This document shows, piece after piece, positions 35,816-45,022 of a stretch of DNA of 64,000 bases. The stretch covers positions 1 through 64,000 of the forward strand of contig CAXXGW010000003.1 in the NCBI GenBank assembly GCA_963666755.2, read 5' to 3'. The notes under the pieces are model-generated. The model made no database searches, had not been told where the DNA came from, and worked only from the letters and a program-made list of their open reading frames with translations. The translations under genes were made by a program, and so were the position numbers. This DNA comes from CAXXOK01 sp963666755 (GTDB taxonomy: Bacteria; Bacillota; Clostridia; Christensenellales; Aristaeellaceae). Within the stretch, counting starts at the first letter, position 1. Every line of letters begins with the position of its first letter.

Positions 35816-36850
35816 ATGAATTACACCTTTCTTCTGGGCAACGGGTTTGACCTGAGCATGGGGTTGCGCACAAGCTACCGCGACTTTTTAAGAGTGTATC
35901 AAGCCGCGCCAAGCAACAGCGAATCCATCCGGCAAGCCAAGACTGCGCTCTTTGACCAATTAGGCCCAAGAGCAGAGCTTTGGGCGGATTTGGAACGCGC
36001 ATTAGGCATGCTTTCCAGCCGATTCCCTCACAACAACGAGGGATTGCATCAGTTTTACAGTTTACAGAATGATTTGGTAGAACACCTGCACCAGTACTTC
36101 CTGACGGAAAACAGCCGTGCGCAGGTTGCAGCGCATCAAGAGGAGATACTGCAAGCCTTTGTCAATCTGCGAGCAACGTTGCGTGAACACCTGACGCCCG
36201 AGGGACGACAGTCGCTGGAAACGCTCAGGCACACCCTCCCCGTCCGGCAGAACAACCATGATGCTTTTCGTTTTGTGACCTTCAACTACACAACCGTACT
36301 GGACCAGTGCCTTGCTCTGGTCCTTCGTGCGAGAAGAGAACTGAACTTGCCGGGTCAAATCGATTGGGGCTACGTGCAGGATGTGCTGCATATCCATGGC
36401 ACGATGGGCCAGCGAATCATTTTAGGGGTTGATAACCTCGGGCAGATCCCCAATGATTTCGGAAAGTCGGAGGAATTGAAGCTTGGCTTCTGTAAGCCTT
36501 CCACCAACGACATGCTGCACACCGGCAACAATGCAAAGTTTCTGGACAGGATCAACTGGAGCCATGTGATGGTTCTATATGGCCTTTCTCTGGGGGATAC
36601 CGACCGCACCTGGTGGATAGCCCTGTGCCAGTGGCTTCGCGCCAACGCGCTGCACCAGATTATTATTTATACCCGCTGCGAGGAGAACGCAGAAATTCTG
36701 CCCCGGATATACCTCAGCCACCTGCAGGCGATCGAAAGACGCATTTCTCAGTTTGATGCTGAATGCACGAAGGGAAATGTGCTCCCGATCAGTTCCAGCC
36801 AGATTCACGTGATCGTAAACCGCAATCTGTTTCCCTTCCGGCTGGTATAA
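35816..36850 (+). CDS. AbiH-family abortive-infection protein (2)
   Basis: 344 residues, a diverged paralogue of the preceding gene with the same block order: FLLGNGFDLSMGLRTSYRDF, FVTFNYTTVLDQCL, VLHIHG...IILGVDNLGQ, and GLSLGDTDRTWW. Identity is concentrated in those blocks while the middle (about residues 40-140) differs. An alternative ATG at 35810 lies in the same frame; 35816 matches the paralogue and has GAGG at 10-11 bases. Its composition is intermediate between the first AbiH gene and the chromosome. It ends at a strong terminator. Both genes probably form one defence operon. Confidence 0.92.
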   Translation: MNYTFLLGNGFDLSMGLRTSYRDFLRVYQAAPSNSESIRQAKTALFDQLGPRAELWADLERALGMLSSRFPHNNEGLHQFYSLQNDLVEHLHQYFLTENSRAQVAAHQEEILQAFVNLRATLREHLTPEGRQSLETLRHTLPVRQNNHDAFRFVTFNYTTVLDQCLALVLRARRELNLPGQIDWGYVQDVLHIHGTMGQRIILGVDNLGQIPNDFGKSEELKLGFCKPSTNDMLHTGNNAKFLDRINWSHVMVLYGLSLGDTDRTWWIALCQWLRANALHQIIIYTRCEENAEILPRIYLSHLQAIERRISQFDAECTKGNVLPISSSQIHVIVNRNLFPFRLV

Positions 36851-36868
36851 CCCTCCGTCCCCCTGCCA

Positions 36869-36927
36869 CAAAAAGCGCCCCCTGCGCGGATGCCGTTTCT
36901 CCGCACAGGGGGCGCTTTCTTTCACTT
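36869..36927. terminator. Bidirectional terminator between AbiH and rhodanese genes
   Basis: AAAAAGCGCCCCCTG, then GCGG, pairs with CCGC and CAGGGGGCGCTTTCTTT. The long stem with an A-run on the left and T-rich tail on the right serves both convergent genes. Confidence 0.9.
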
Positions 36928-36943
36928 GCTATCCGTTTCGGGC

Positions 36944-37405
36944 TCAATCCCTTACGATATCGTACGGCCAGTTCAGGATGCCGCCGATGTCGATCACCTG
37001 GGTATAGCCCAGCCCCGCCAGCGTGCGCGCGGCCATGCGGCTGCGGCTGCCGCTGCGGCAGTACACCATGATTTTGGCGTTCTTATCCGGCAGCTCGTCG
37101 GCGGCCAGCCCGGACAGCGACCCCAGCGGCAGCAATTTCGCGTTGGGGATGTGCCCCTGCTCGTATTCCGAGAGTTCCCGCACGTCCACCAGGGTGACGT
37201 CGGTTTCCGTATCCAGAACCTGTTTGGCTTCTTTCGCACTCATCGTCTGATAATCCTCCGATGGATCTGTTGTAGTTTGGGCCGCGGCAGGGGCCGCGGA
37301 GGGGGTGGATGTCGCAGCGGGGGCGCTGCAGGAGGCCGCGGTCAGAGCCACGGCCAACAGCATCGCGCCCAGCGAGGCTGCTTTTCGGGTTCGGGAAACC
37401 TTCAC
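36944..37405 (-). CDS. Rhodanese-like lipoprotein
   Basis: About 153 residues. A signal sequence with a lipobox-like LTAASC (cysteine near residue 26) suggests lipid anchoring on the outer face of the membrane, followed by an Ala/Thr/Pro linker. The rhodanese domain spans about residues 52-150, with VDVRELSEYEQGHIPNAKLLP and the active loop CRSGSRSRMAA, whose cysteine would carry the persulfide. Start either GTG at 37405 (10 bases from AAAGGACGG) or ATG at 37411. Monocistronic. A single-domain secreted rhodanese; role unproven. Confidence 0.9.
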   Translation of the reverse strand: MKVSRTRKAASLGAMLLAVALTAASCSAPAATSTPSAAPAAAQTTTDPSEDYQTMSAKEAKQVLDTETDVTLVDVRELSEYEQGHIPNAKLLPLGSLSGLAADELPDKNAKIMVYCRSGSRSRMAARTLAGLGYTQVIDIGGILNWPYDIVRD

Positions 37406-37593
37406 GGGCATCCGTCCTTTCGGCCGGTGCCGACGGGCTTGCCGTTTGCACCGGGATCTTACAATGACATTGTACCCATGCCCGCACGGTTTGACACCGT
37501 TTTCTGTAGGTTGCCAGATAACCCGCGCCGTGTCGGTTGGACGGGAAAAATGCGCCCCGCAAACAGCATGGCGCGGTCTTGCGCGGCAAGCCC

Positions 37594-37622
37594 TTGCCGA
37601 CGGTATGCCACCCGTTTATACT
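37594..37622 (+). promoter_or_regulatory. Sigma-A promoter of the DUF6440 gene
   Basis: Plus-strand -35 TTGCCG (37594-37599) and -10 TATACT (37617-37622), 17-base spacer, 40 bases before the ATG. Confidence 0.72.
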
Positions 37623-37662
37623 GGAATGGTAACAAACGCCATCCGGGAAAGGAGTCTTCTGC

Positions 37663-37851
37663 ATGTGGGAAAACGATGACAAGCGGTTTGAAAAAGTATA
37701 CCGTCAGGGGGCGATGACCACCACCGAGGTTTGGGTTGACCGGGAAACGGGTATCCTTTACCTGTTCCACCAATCCGGCTACGCAGGCGGCCTGACCCCG
37801 CTGCTGGACCGGGACGGCAAACCCACGGTGGACCCGCGTTACGGACGCTGA
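37663..37851 (+). CDS. DUF6440 family small protein
   Basis: 62 residues. The pattern KRFEKVY...VDRETGILYLFHQSGYAGGLTPLLDRDGKP is that of DUF6440, a short protein widespread in Clostridia with no known function. ATG at 37663 after GAAAGGAG, downstream of its own promoter. A gap of 50 bases separates it from the next gene, with which it may be cotranscribed. Confidence 0.88.
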   Translation: MWENDDKRFEKVYRQGAMTTTEVWVDRETGILYLFHQSGYAGGLTPLLDRDGKPTVDPRYGR

Positions 37852-37901
37852 TCCGCCCCCTCCGCTCCGACAGAAGGCCGTGAAGGCCGAAAGGAGTGCT
37901 T

Positions 37902-38504
37902 ATGACGCAAACCCCCGAAACCGACCCCCGCGTGGATGCCTGGTTCGCGCAGGCGCCCGCCTGGCAGGATATCCTGACGGCGCTGCGTGCCCTGGTGCGT
38001 AAGGCCGGCCTGCAGGAAACCCTCAAATGGGGCAAGCCCTGCTACGTACACAACGGCGCCAACATCGCCATCCTCTACCACTTTAAGGAGAGCGCCGCGC
38101 TCGGGTTTTTCAAGGGCGCGCTGCTGCAAAGTCCCACGGGGCTGCTGGCAGCCCCCGGCGAAAACTCGCAGGCCATGCGCATGGCCCGCTTTACCACAGT
38201 GCAGGCCGTAGAGCAGGTCTCCGCAGCGTTGTCGGCCCTGTTGCGGGATGCCGTCGCGCTGGAGGATGCAGGCATCGACGTTCCCTTCGCCCCGCCCGCC
38301 GCGCAGCCGATGCCGCAGGAACTGACCAACCGGCTGGCTGCCGACGCGGTGCTGCGCACGGCGTTTGAGTCGCTCACCCCCGGCCGCAGGCGCGCCTATG
38401 CGCTATACCTGGGGCAGGCGAAGCAATCCGCCACACGGCTGGCACGGCTGGAACGCTGTGTGCCGCTCATTCTGGAGGGGCTTGGCCCCAACGAGCGCGG
38501 CTGA
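37902..38504 (+). CDS. DUF1801/YdeI-like protein
   Basis: 200 residues. The N-terminal half matches DUF1801 (LKWGKPCYVHNGANIAILYHFKESAALGFFKGA), a fold related to iron chaperone YdhG/frataxin-like proteins. The C-terminal half is the YdeI/OmpD-associated region (LAADAVLRTAFESLTPGRRRAYALYLGQAKQSATRLARLERCV). YdeI proteins have been linked to antimicrobial-peptide resistance, but this assignment is by family only. ATG at 37902 after AAAGGAG. Confidence 0.9.
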   Translation: MTQTPETDPRVDAWFAQAPAWQDILTALRALVRKAGLQETLKWGKPCYVHNGANIAILYHFKESAALGFFKGALLQSPTGLLAAPGENSQAMRMARFTTVQAVEQVSAALSALLRDAVALEDAGIDVPFAPPAAQPMPQELTNRLAADAVLRTAFESLTPGRRRAYALYLGQAKQSATRLARLERCVPLILEGLGPNERG

Positions 38505-38536
38505 TGGCGGTTTTCCTTTTCGAATGACACATAAAG

Positions 38537-38784
38537 CCGGCCGGAGTAGCATCCCTTCTCCAGCCGGTTAGCTTATTAAAAGTGGGTCAAGGGATGAAAT
38601 CCCTTGTCAGGTTCCAAGGGTGAAACCCTTGGTGGGGTTTGGGGCAAAGCCCCAAAGTCTTTTGTCGCAACCTCCAGTGCAAGCGAGCGAGCAGCCCGCA
38701 GGGCTATCAGGCGTGCAGCAACAGCGTTTTGCTGAGATTCTTTGACAGGCAGTCCGGCCGGAGAAGCATTTCCTCTCCGGCCGG
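38537..38784 (+). repeat. Composite hairpin repeat
   Basis: It begins with a CCGGCCGGAG...CTCCAGCCGG hairpin (38537-38567) and ends with a direct, slightly diverged copy of that hairpin (38754-38784). Between them lie the modules CAAGGGAT/ATCCCTTG (38588-38606), CCAAGGG/CCCTTGG (38614-38631), TTTGGGG/CCCCAAA (38638-38656), and AGCCC-GCA-GGGCT within the GAGCGAGCAG...CTATCAGGCG frame (about 38684-38712). TTTGACAG (38741-38748) precedes the last hairpin. Confidence 0.85.
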
Positions 38785-38803
38785 TTCGCTATCTTCTTTG
38801 GTG

Positions 38804-39016
38804 TAATTCCGGCGGCATATTACCTGCGGGGTCTGCCTATCGCTTAACCCCCCCGGCACACGAAACGAAGTGTCCTCCTGGGCACGCAACTGTCGGCACA
38901 CGGCTCCGTTCCCCTCCGCCGTATTGCCCTTGCAGTTCCTGCGCGATCGGCACCTCCGCCAGCATTGCGGCAGCCGCCCGGCAGGGCAGGCGGGAAATCC
39001 CTTGCTTTTGCGCGCC
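38804..39016. other. Spacer downstream of leuB
   Basis: About 210 bases between the repeat and the end of the ilv-leu operon. No open frame with a ribosome site and no convincing terminator for leuB was seen; a weak CCGCC/GGCGG hairpin near 38975-38996 lacks a U-run. Confidence 0.4.
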
Positions 39017-40084
39017 TTACAGCGCTGCGATAATGCGCGCGGTCATTTTCGCACCCGGCAGATACGCGCCGCCCGCGGCGATATCCCGGGTGCGCGCGCC
39101 GGAGCGCAACACCGCCTGCACCGCGTTTTCAACGGTGCGGGCCGCCTCCGCCTGCCCGAAGGACAAATCCAGCATCATCGCGGCGGAAAGGATGGTTGCA
39201 ATCGGGTTGGCAATGCCCTGCCCGGCGATATCCGGTGCGGAGCCGTGAATCGGCTCGTACATGCCGCGCGTGCCGTCCCCCAGCGATGCGGAGGCAAGCA
39301 GCCCGATGGAACCCGTCAGCTGCGAAGCCTCGTCGGAGAGGATATCCCCAAACAGGTTGCTGGTTACGATCACGTCAAACTGCGCCGGGTTTTGGATCAG
39401 CTGCATGGCGGCGTTATCCACCAGCATATCGCTGTACGCCACATCCGGGTAGGCGGCGGCCAGCGCGTGCATCGTTTCCCGCCACAGGCGCGAACTTTCC
39501 AGCACATTGGCCTTATCCACGCTGCATACTTTACTGCCCCTTTTGCGGGCGGTGTCGAAGGCTACGCGGCCGATGCGCTCAATTTCCCCGCGGCTGTAGA
39601 TTTCTGTGTCAAAGGCGTTCTCGCCCATGTCCCCCTGTCCACGCCCACGTGGGCCGAAGTACATGCCGCCGGTCAGCTCGCGCACAATCAGCAAATCCAC
39701 GCCCCGGGCGGCGATATCCGCGCGCAGGGGCGAGGCGGCGGCCAGCTCCGGCATCAGCTTTGCGGGCCGCAGGTTTGCGTACAGGTTCAGCTCCTTGCGG
39801 ATGCCCAGCAGCGCGCGCTCCGGCCGCAGGTGGCCGGGCAGCGTTTCCCACTGCGGGCCGCCGACCGCGCCCAGCAGCACACTGTCGCTGTCAAGGCAGC
39901 GGCGCAGGCTGTCGGCGGGCAGCGGTTCGCCCGTCCGGTCGATGGCGCAGCCCCCGGCAAGCACCGTATCAAAGGCAAAGGTCAGACCGAATTTCACGCC
40001 CACGGCCTCCAGCACGGCCACTGCGCTTTGCACAATTTCCGGGCCGATGCCGTCGCCGGGCACCAGCGCAACACGGTAGGTCAT
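39017..40084 (-). CDS. leuB: 3-isopropylmalate dehydrogenase
   Basis: 355 residues. Oxidative decarboxylation in leucine synthesis, NAD-dependent; in a citramalate pathway the same enzyme also processes 3-methylmalate. Fold and active-site blocks: LVPGDGIGPEIV, LRPERALLGIRKELNLYANLRPAK, REL...YFGPRG, and MLVDNAAMQLIQNPAQFDVIVTSNLFGDILSDEAS. Its ATG overlaps the leuD stop (ATGA). It is the last gene of the branched-chain operon. Confidence 0.97.
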   Translation of the reverse strand: MTYRVALVPGDGIGPEIVQSAVAVLEAVGVKFGLTFAFDTVLAGGCAIDRTGEPLPADSLRRCLDSDSVLLGAVGGPQWETLPGHLRPERALLGIRKELNLYANLRPAKLMPELAAASPLRADIAARGVDLLIVRELTGGMYFGPRGRGQGDMGENAFDTEIYSRGEIERIGRVAFDTARKRGSKVCSVDKANVLESSRLWRETMHALAAAYPDVAYSDMLVDNAAMQLIQNPAQFDVIVTSNLFGDILSDEASQLTGSIGLLASASLGDGTRGMYEPIHGSAPDIAGQGIANPIATILSAAMMLDLSFGQAEAARTVENAVQAVLRSGARTRDIAAGGAYLPGAKMTARIIAAL

Positions 40085-40566
40085 TGCATATCGCCTCCCG
40101 CCATGGCGTTCATCAGCCCGCCCGCTTCAATAATCTTTTGCAGGAACGGCGGAAACGGCGGAAACGTATACCGCTCGCCGGTGGTTCTGTTTTCCAGCAC
40201 CCCGGCGGTCAGGTCCACAGACAACGCGTCGCCGTCGTGAAAAACGCCGTCGCACACCACAATCGGCAGGCCGATGTTGATGGCGTTGCGGTAAAAAATG
40301 CGCGCGAAGCTCTTTGCCACCACACAGCTGATGCCCGCCGTGCGGATGGCCAGCGGCGCGTGCTCCCGCGAGGAGCCGCAACCGAAGTTGCGCCCCGCCA
40401 CCAGAATATCCCCAGGCTTGCGTTTTTTCAGGAAGTCGGGGTCGATGTCCTCCATGCAATGGGCTGCCAGTTCCGCCGGATCGGAGGTGTTCAGGTACCG
40501 CGCGGGGATGATGACGTCTGTATCCACGTTATCGCCATAACAAAGGGCGTTGCCTTGAATCTGCAT
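40081..40566 (-). CDS. leuD: 3-isopropylmalate dehydratase small subunit
   Basis: 161 residues, the short archaeal/Clostridial type. It provides the swivelling domain of isopropylmalate (and citramalate) isomerase. NVDTDVIIPARYL near the N-terminus and GCGSSREHAP near residue 65 are the substrate-binding signatures. It follows leuC by 27 bases and overlaps leuB. Confidence 0.96.
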   Translation of the reverse strand: MQIQGNALCYGDNVDTDVIIPARYLNTSDPAELAAHCMEDIDPDFLKKRKPGDILVAGRNFGCGSSREHAPLAIRTAGISCVVAKSFARIFYRNAINIGLPIVVCDGVFHDGDALSVDLTAGVLENRTTGERYTFPPFPPFLQKIIEAGGLMNAMAGGDMQ

Positions 40567-40593
40567 CGGGATGCTCCTTTCTTTGGGCGACGG

Positions 40594-41853
40594 TCACAAC
40601 ATGTCCGGCGAGGCGATGCGGCCCAGCACCGCCGAAGCCGCGGCCACCGCGGGCCCGGCCAGATACACCTCGCTTTGCGGATCGCCCATGCGCCCCACAA
40701 AGTTGCGGTTAGTGGTGGCCACGCAGCGCTCCCCCTTGGCAAGGATGCCCATGTGGCCGCCCAGGCAGGGGCCGCACGTGGGGGTGGATACCGCGCAGCC
40801 CGCCTCGATAAAAATATCCATCAGCCCTTCGCGCACCGCCTGCAGCCAGATGGCCTGCGTCGCGGGGATGATGAGCGCGCGCACGCCCGGCGCCACCTTG
40901 CGCCCCTTGAGCAGGGCCGCCGCCGTGCGCAGGTCGCTGATGCGCCCGTTGGTGCAGGAGCCGACCACCACCTGATCGATGCGGATATCGCCAATCTGGT
41001 CAAACGTGCGACCGTTTTCCGGCAGGTGCGGGAAGGCGACCATCGGGGTGAGGGTGCTCAGATTGATGCGCAGGGTACTGTCGTACACCGCGTCCGCGTC
41101 GGCTGCAAACACACGGGGCGGCTTGGCGCCGTGCTCGGTCAGGTAGGCGAGGGTCTGTTCGTCCACAGGGAAGATGCCGTTTTTCGCCCCCGCCTCAATC
41201 GCCATGTTGCAGATGCACAGGCGGTCGTCCATGCTCAGGGCGGCCACGCCCTCACCGGCAAATTCCAGCGACTGGTACAGCGCCCCGTCCACGCCGATGG
41301 TGTGGATCAGGTGCAAAACCACATCCTTGCCGGACACATACGGCCGGAGCCTGCCCGTCAGCTCCACCCGGATGGCGGAGGGCACCCGCAGCCACACCTT
41401 GCCGTAAGCCATCGCGGCCGCCAGATCGGTGGAACCCACGCCTGTGGAAAATGCGCCCAGCGCGCCGTAGGTGCAGGTGTGGCTGTCCGCGCCGATCACC
41501 AGATCACCGGCGGTCACCATGCCCTTTTCCGGCAGCAGCGCGTGCTCCACGCCCATTTCCCCCACGTCAAAGAAACGGCTGATCTGCTTTTCGGCGGCAA
41601 ACTCCCGCACCTGCTTGGTCTGCTCAGCCGCCTTGATATCCTTGTTGGGGGCAAAGTGATCCATCACCAGCGCGATGCGCGAGGCGTCGCACACGCCGCC
41701 GCAGCCCGCCTTGCGGAACTCGTTGATGGCTACCGGCGCGGTGATGTCGTTGCCCAGCGACAGATCCACGTCCGCCAGGATCATGTCCCCCGGGGCGAGG
41801 GTTTCGCGGCCGCAGTGCGCGGCCAGGATTTTCTGGGTCATCGTCATGGACAC
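40594..41853 (-). CDS. leuC: 3-isopropylmalate dehydratase large subunit
   Basis: 419 residues, the LeuC2/HacA-type length. A [4Fe-4S] hydro-lyase of the aconitase family. Cluster cysteines are visible in GSCTNGRISDL (about residue 300) and PTCGPCLGGH (about 360). The start is GTG at 41853, ten bases after AAGGAGG, or one of two ATGs shortly downstream, the first of which overlaps the cimA stop (ATGA). Confidence 0.96.
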   Translation of the reverse strand: MSMTMTQKILAAHCGRETLAPGDMILADVDLSLGNDITAPVAINEFRKAGCGGVCDASRIALVMDHFAPNKDIKAAEQTKQVREFAAEKQISRFFDVGEMGVEHALLPEKGMVTAGDLVIGADSHTCTYGALGAFSTGVGSTDLAAAMAYGKVWLRVPSAIRVELTGRLRPYVSGKDVVLHLIHTIGVDGALYQSLEFAGEGVAALSMDDRLCICNMAIEAGAKNGIFPVDEQTLAYLTEHGAKPPRVFAADADAVYDSTLRINLSTLTPMVAFPHLPENGRTFDQIGDIRIDQVVVGSCTNGRISDLRTAAALLKGRKVAPGVRALIIPATQAIWLQAVREGLMDIFIEAGCAVSTPTCGPCLGGHMGILAKGERCVATTNRNFVGRMGDPQSEVYLAGPAVAAASAVLGRIASPDML

Positions 41854-43424
41854 AGGGGTTTCGCCTCCTTCTGGTGCAGTCGGTACTCGATGGAATCCGT
41901 CAGCGCCTGCCAGCTGGCGGCAATGATGTCCGTGGATGCGCCCACGGTGGTCCAGCTATCGTCGCCGTCGCTGCTCTCAATCAGCACGCGCACGGTGGAG
42001 GCCGTGGCCGCCTGCCCGGTCAGCACGCGCACCTTGTAATCCGTCAGGCGGATGCGCGCCACCTCGGGGTAAAATACCGACAGGGCTTTGCGCAGCGCCG
42101 TATCCAGCGCGTGCACAGGGCCGTTGCCCATGGCGGCGGTGGTTTCCTGCTGCCCGTCCACCTGCACGGAGAGCATGGCCGAGGCGCTCTGATCCCCGTC
42201 GGGGCAGGGGTACTCGCCGCTGATGCGGTACATGCTCAGCGAAAAGTGCGGGGTAAAGCGGTTGAGCGCCTTGAGCACCATCAATTCGAAGCTGGCGTCC
42301 GCCGCCTCAAACTGAAAGCCCTCATGCTCCAGCTCTTTGAGGCGCGCCACGATCTGCGCCACCTCCGGCGAGCTTTTATGCAGCTCCGGCGCGACCGTCG
42401 CCAGCTTTGCCAGCACCGTGGTGCGGCCGGAAACCTCGCTCATCAGGAAGCGGCGCTCGTTGCCCACCGCCTCGGGGGGCACGTGCTCAAAGGAGCGGCT
42501 CACCTTGCTGACGCCGTCAATGTGCATGCCGCCCTTGTGCGCAAAGGCGCTCACCCCCACGTAGGGCTTGCCGGAAAACAGCGTCATGTTGCACAGCTCC
42601 GAAATCCGGGCAGCCGTATGGCGCAGGTTGGGCAGGTCGCCCTTACAGTTCAGGCCCATTTTAAGCCGCAGGTTGGGCAGGATGGCGCTCAGGTCGGCAT
42701 TGCCGCAGCGCTCGCCGATGCCGGTAAACGTGCCCTGCACGTGCGTGGCGCCTGCCCGCACCGCCAGCAGCGACGAGGCCACGGCGCAGCCGCTGTCGTT
42801 ATGGCAGTGGATGCCCACCCGTACCTGCGGGAAGGCCTCGCACACCTTGCCGACCACCGCGCGCAATTCATCGGGCAGGGTGCCGCCGTTGGTATCGCAC
42901 AGGCAGAGCACATCCGCCCCCGCTTCCTGCGCGGCATGCAGCACGCGCATGGCGTAGCCGGGGTTATTACGGTAGCCGTCAAAGAAGTGCTCCGCGTCGA
43001 AAATCACTTCCTTGCCCGCCTGTTTGCAAAAACGCACGGTTTCCCCCACCAGGCGCAGGTTTTCCGTAAGCGTGGTGCCCAGCACCTGGGATACGTGCAA
43101 ATCCCAGCACTTGCCGAAAATCGCCACGGCCGGGGTGCCCGCCGCTACCAGCGAGAGGACGTTGGCATCCTCGCCGGGCTGCGTCTCCTTGCGGCAGGTG
43201 CTGCCAAAGGCGCACAGGCGCGCGTTTTGCAGCTTCAGCTCGGCCGCGCGGCGGAAAAACTCAATATCCTTGGGGTTGGAGCCGGGGTTGCCCGCCTCGA
43301 TGTAATCCACCCCGAACGCGTCCAGCGCACGCAGGATGCCCAGCTTGTCGCTCACGGAAAAGGAGATGCCCTCCCCCTGCGCACCGTCGCGCAGCGTGCT
43401 GTCGAAGATTTCGATGGTCGTCAT
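41844..43424 (-). CDS. cimA: (R)-citramalate synthase
   Basis: 526 residues. Condenses pyruvate and acetyl-CoA to citramalate, giving 2-oxobutyrate for isoleucine without threonine deaminase. The HMGL-like catalytic barrel begins IFDSTLRDGAQGEGISFSV, with CDTNGG and HCHNDSGCA metal-site blocks. The C-terminal LeuA-type allosteric domain starts near residue 390. The GxG spacing and the insert before HIDGVSKV are those of CimA rather than LeuA. It lies between leuA and leuC and overlaps leuC. Confidence 0.95.
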   Translation of the reverse strand: MTTIEIFDSTLRDGAQGEGISFSVSDKLGILRALDAFGVDYIEAGNPGSNPKDIEFFRRAAELKLQNARLCAFGSTCRKETQPGEDANVLSLVAAGTPAVAIFGKCWDLHVSQVLGTTLTENLRLVGETVRFCKQAGKEVIFDAEHFFDGYRNNPGYAMRVLHAAQEAGADVLCLCDTNGGTLPDELRAVVGKVCEAFPQVRVGIHCHNDSGCAVASSLLAVRAGATHVQGTFTGIGERCGNADLSAILPNLRLKMGLNCKGDLPNLRHTAARISELCNMTLFSGKPYVGVSAFAHKGGMHIDGVSKVSRSFEHVPPEAVGNERRFLMSEVSGRTTVLAKLATVAPELHKSSPEVAQIVARLKELEHEGFQFEAADASFELMVLKALNRFTPHFSLSMYRISGEYPCPDGDQSASAMLSVQVDGQQETTAAMGNGPVHALDTALRKALSVFYPEVARIRLTDYKVRVLTGQAATASTVRVLIESSDGDDSWTTVGASTDIIAASWQALTDSIEYRLHQKEAKPLCP

Positions 43425-43482
43425 GCGTCACCTCATGGCGCGGGGGTGCGGCGGGGTTGCCCCCGCCGCGTCCGCCCGCGCG

Positions 43483-44985
43483 TCACAGCTTGTTCATCCC
43501 GTTGATGTAGGCCAGGATGCTGGCCTCCACCACGTCGGTGGAAAGCCCGCGGCCCGTAACCACCCGATCGCCGCTGCGAATCTTGACGATCGCCTCGCCC
43601 TGCGCGTCCTTGCCTTCGGAAATGGTTTGGATGGTGTAATCCTCCAGCGAATGTTCCGCCGTGGGGATCAGCTTATCCACTGCATTGAAGGCCGCGTCGA
43701 TGGGGCCGTCGCCCAAAGCGACCTCCTCATGCCGCTCGCCCTCGTGCAGGACGCTGATGACGGCGTTGCTGGTAACATAGTTGCCGCTGTTGACGGTAAA
43801 GCGTTCCAGCTTGTAGCCGCCGCCTGTGGTCAGCCCGCTCAGGCGGTGCAGGGCCAGCGCCTCCAGATCATGGTCGCTGATGACCTTCTTGCGGTCGCAC
43901 AGCTCCTTGAAGCGGGCAAACAGCGTGTCCAGCTCCTCCTTGCCCAGGGTGTAGCCCATGGCGCTGAGGCGCTCCTCCACGGCGTGGCGGCCGCTGTGCT
44001 TGCCCAGCACCATGCGGTTTTGCATCAGGCCGATGCTTTCGGGGGTCATGATCTCATAGGTGGCGCGGTTAGCCATCACGCCGTGCTGGTGGATGCCCGC
44101 CTCGTGCGCGAAGGCGTTTTGCCCTACAATCGCCTTGTTGATGGGCGCGTTCACGCCCAGAATGCTGTACACCAACCGGCTGGTGGGCGAAATGCGGGTG
44201 GTATCCACCCCCACGCCCATCGGGTAGAGGTCGGGCCGCGTATGGATGGCCATAACCAGCTCTTCCAGCGCGGCGTTGCCCGCGCGCTCGCCGATGCCGT
44301 TCACGGTGCACTCCACCTGCCCGGCACCCGCCGCCACCGCCGCCAGCGAATTGGCGACCGCCATCCCCAGATCGTCATGGCAGTGCACCGACAGGGTCAC
44401 GGTGTCGATGTTTTCCACATTGGTTTTCAGGTACGCAATCGTCTGTGCCATTTCAGCCGGGGTGGCGTAGCCGACCGTATCGGGGATGTTGATCACCTGC
44501 GCGCCCGCACGCAGCGCCGTGTCCACCGCCTTAGCCAGAAACACCGGGTCGGAGCGCATCGCATCCTCGGCGGAAAACTCCACCTGCGGGCAGAGGTTGC
44601 GCGCATAGGCTACCATCCGGGCAATGGTGTCCAGCACTTCTTCCTCGCTCATTTTGAGCTTGTACTGCATGTGCGTGGGCGACGTAGCCAGAAACGTGTG
44701 GATCAGCGGCATCTTCGCGCCCTTGACGGCCTCCCAGGCCGCGTCGATATCCTTGGCAGTCGCGCGGGAAAGACTGGCTACCGTGCAGTTGCGCACCGCC
44801 CCCGCAATGGCGCGCACCGATTCGAAATCCCCCTGCGAGGCGATGGCAAAGCCCGCCTCAATCACGTCCACCTTCATGCGTTCCAGCGCCTGGGCAACCT
44901 CGATCTTTTCCGCCAGATCCATGCTGCAGCCGGGGGCCTGTTCTCCGTCACGCAGGGTGGTATCGAAAATTCGTACCTGTGACAT
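43483..44985 (-). CDS. leuA: 2-isopropylmalate synthase
   Basis: 500 residues, normal for the Bacillus/Clostridium type. First step of leucine synthesis, acetyl-CoA plus 2-oxoisovalerate, inhibited by leucine through the C-terminal domain (about 385-500). The motifs RIFDTTLRDGEQAPGCSM, SVHCHDDLGMAVANS and GIGERAGNAALEE carry the metal ligands and substrate site. ATG at 44985 after AAAGGAGC. It is separated from ilvD by 37 bases. Confidence 0.97.
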   Translation of the reverse strand: MSQVRIFDTTLRDGEQAPGCSMDLAEKIEVAQALERMKVDVIEAGFAIASQGDFESVRAIAGAVRNCTVASLSRATAKDIDAAWEAVKGAKMPLIHTFLATSPTHMQYKLKMSEEEVLDTIARMVAYARNLCPQVEFSAEDAMRSDPVFLAKAVDTALRAGAQVINIPDTVGYATPAEMAQTIAYLKTNVENIDTVTLSVHCHDDLGMAVANSLAAVAAGAGQVECTVNGIGERAGNAALEELVMAIHTRPDLYPMGVGVDTTRISPTSRLVYSILGVNAPINKAIVGQNAFAHEAGIHQHGVMANRATYEIMTPESIGLMQNRMVLGKHSGRHAVEERLSAMGYTLGKEELDTLFARFKELCDRKKVISDHDLEALALHRLSGLTTGGGYKLERFTVNSGNYVTSNAVISVLHEGERHEEVALGDGPIDAAFNAVDKLIPTAEHSLEDYTIQTISEGKDAQGEAIVKIRSGDRVVTGRGLSTDVVEASILAYINGMNKL

Positions 44986-45022
44986 CCTGATCCGCTCCTT
45001 TGCTCCTCATGCCCGCCGGGCT

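Noticed and set aside
39196..42039. Plus-strand open frame of about 950 codons across leuB-leuD-leuC
   Set aside because: Shadow of three well-identified leu genes; it spans their boundaries without any of its own signals.
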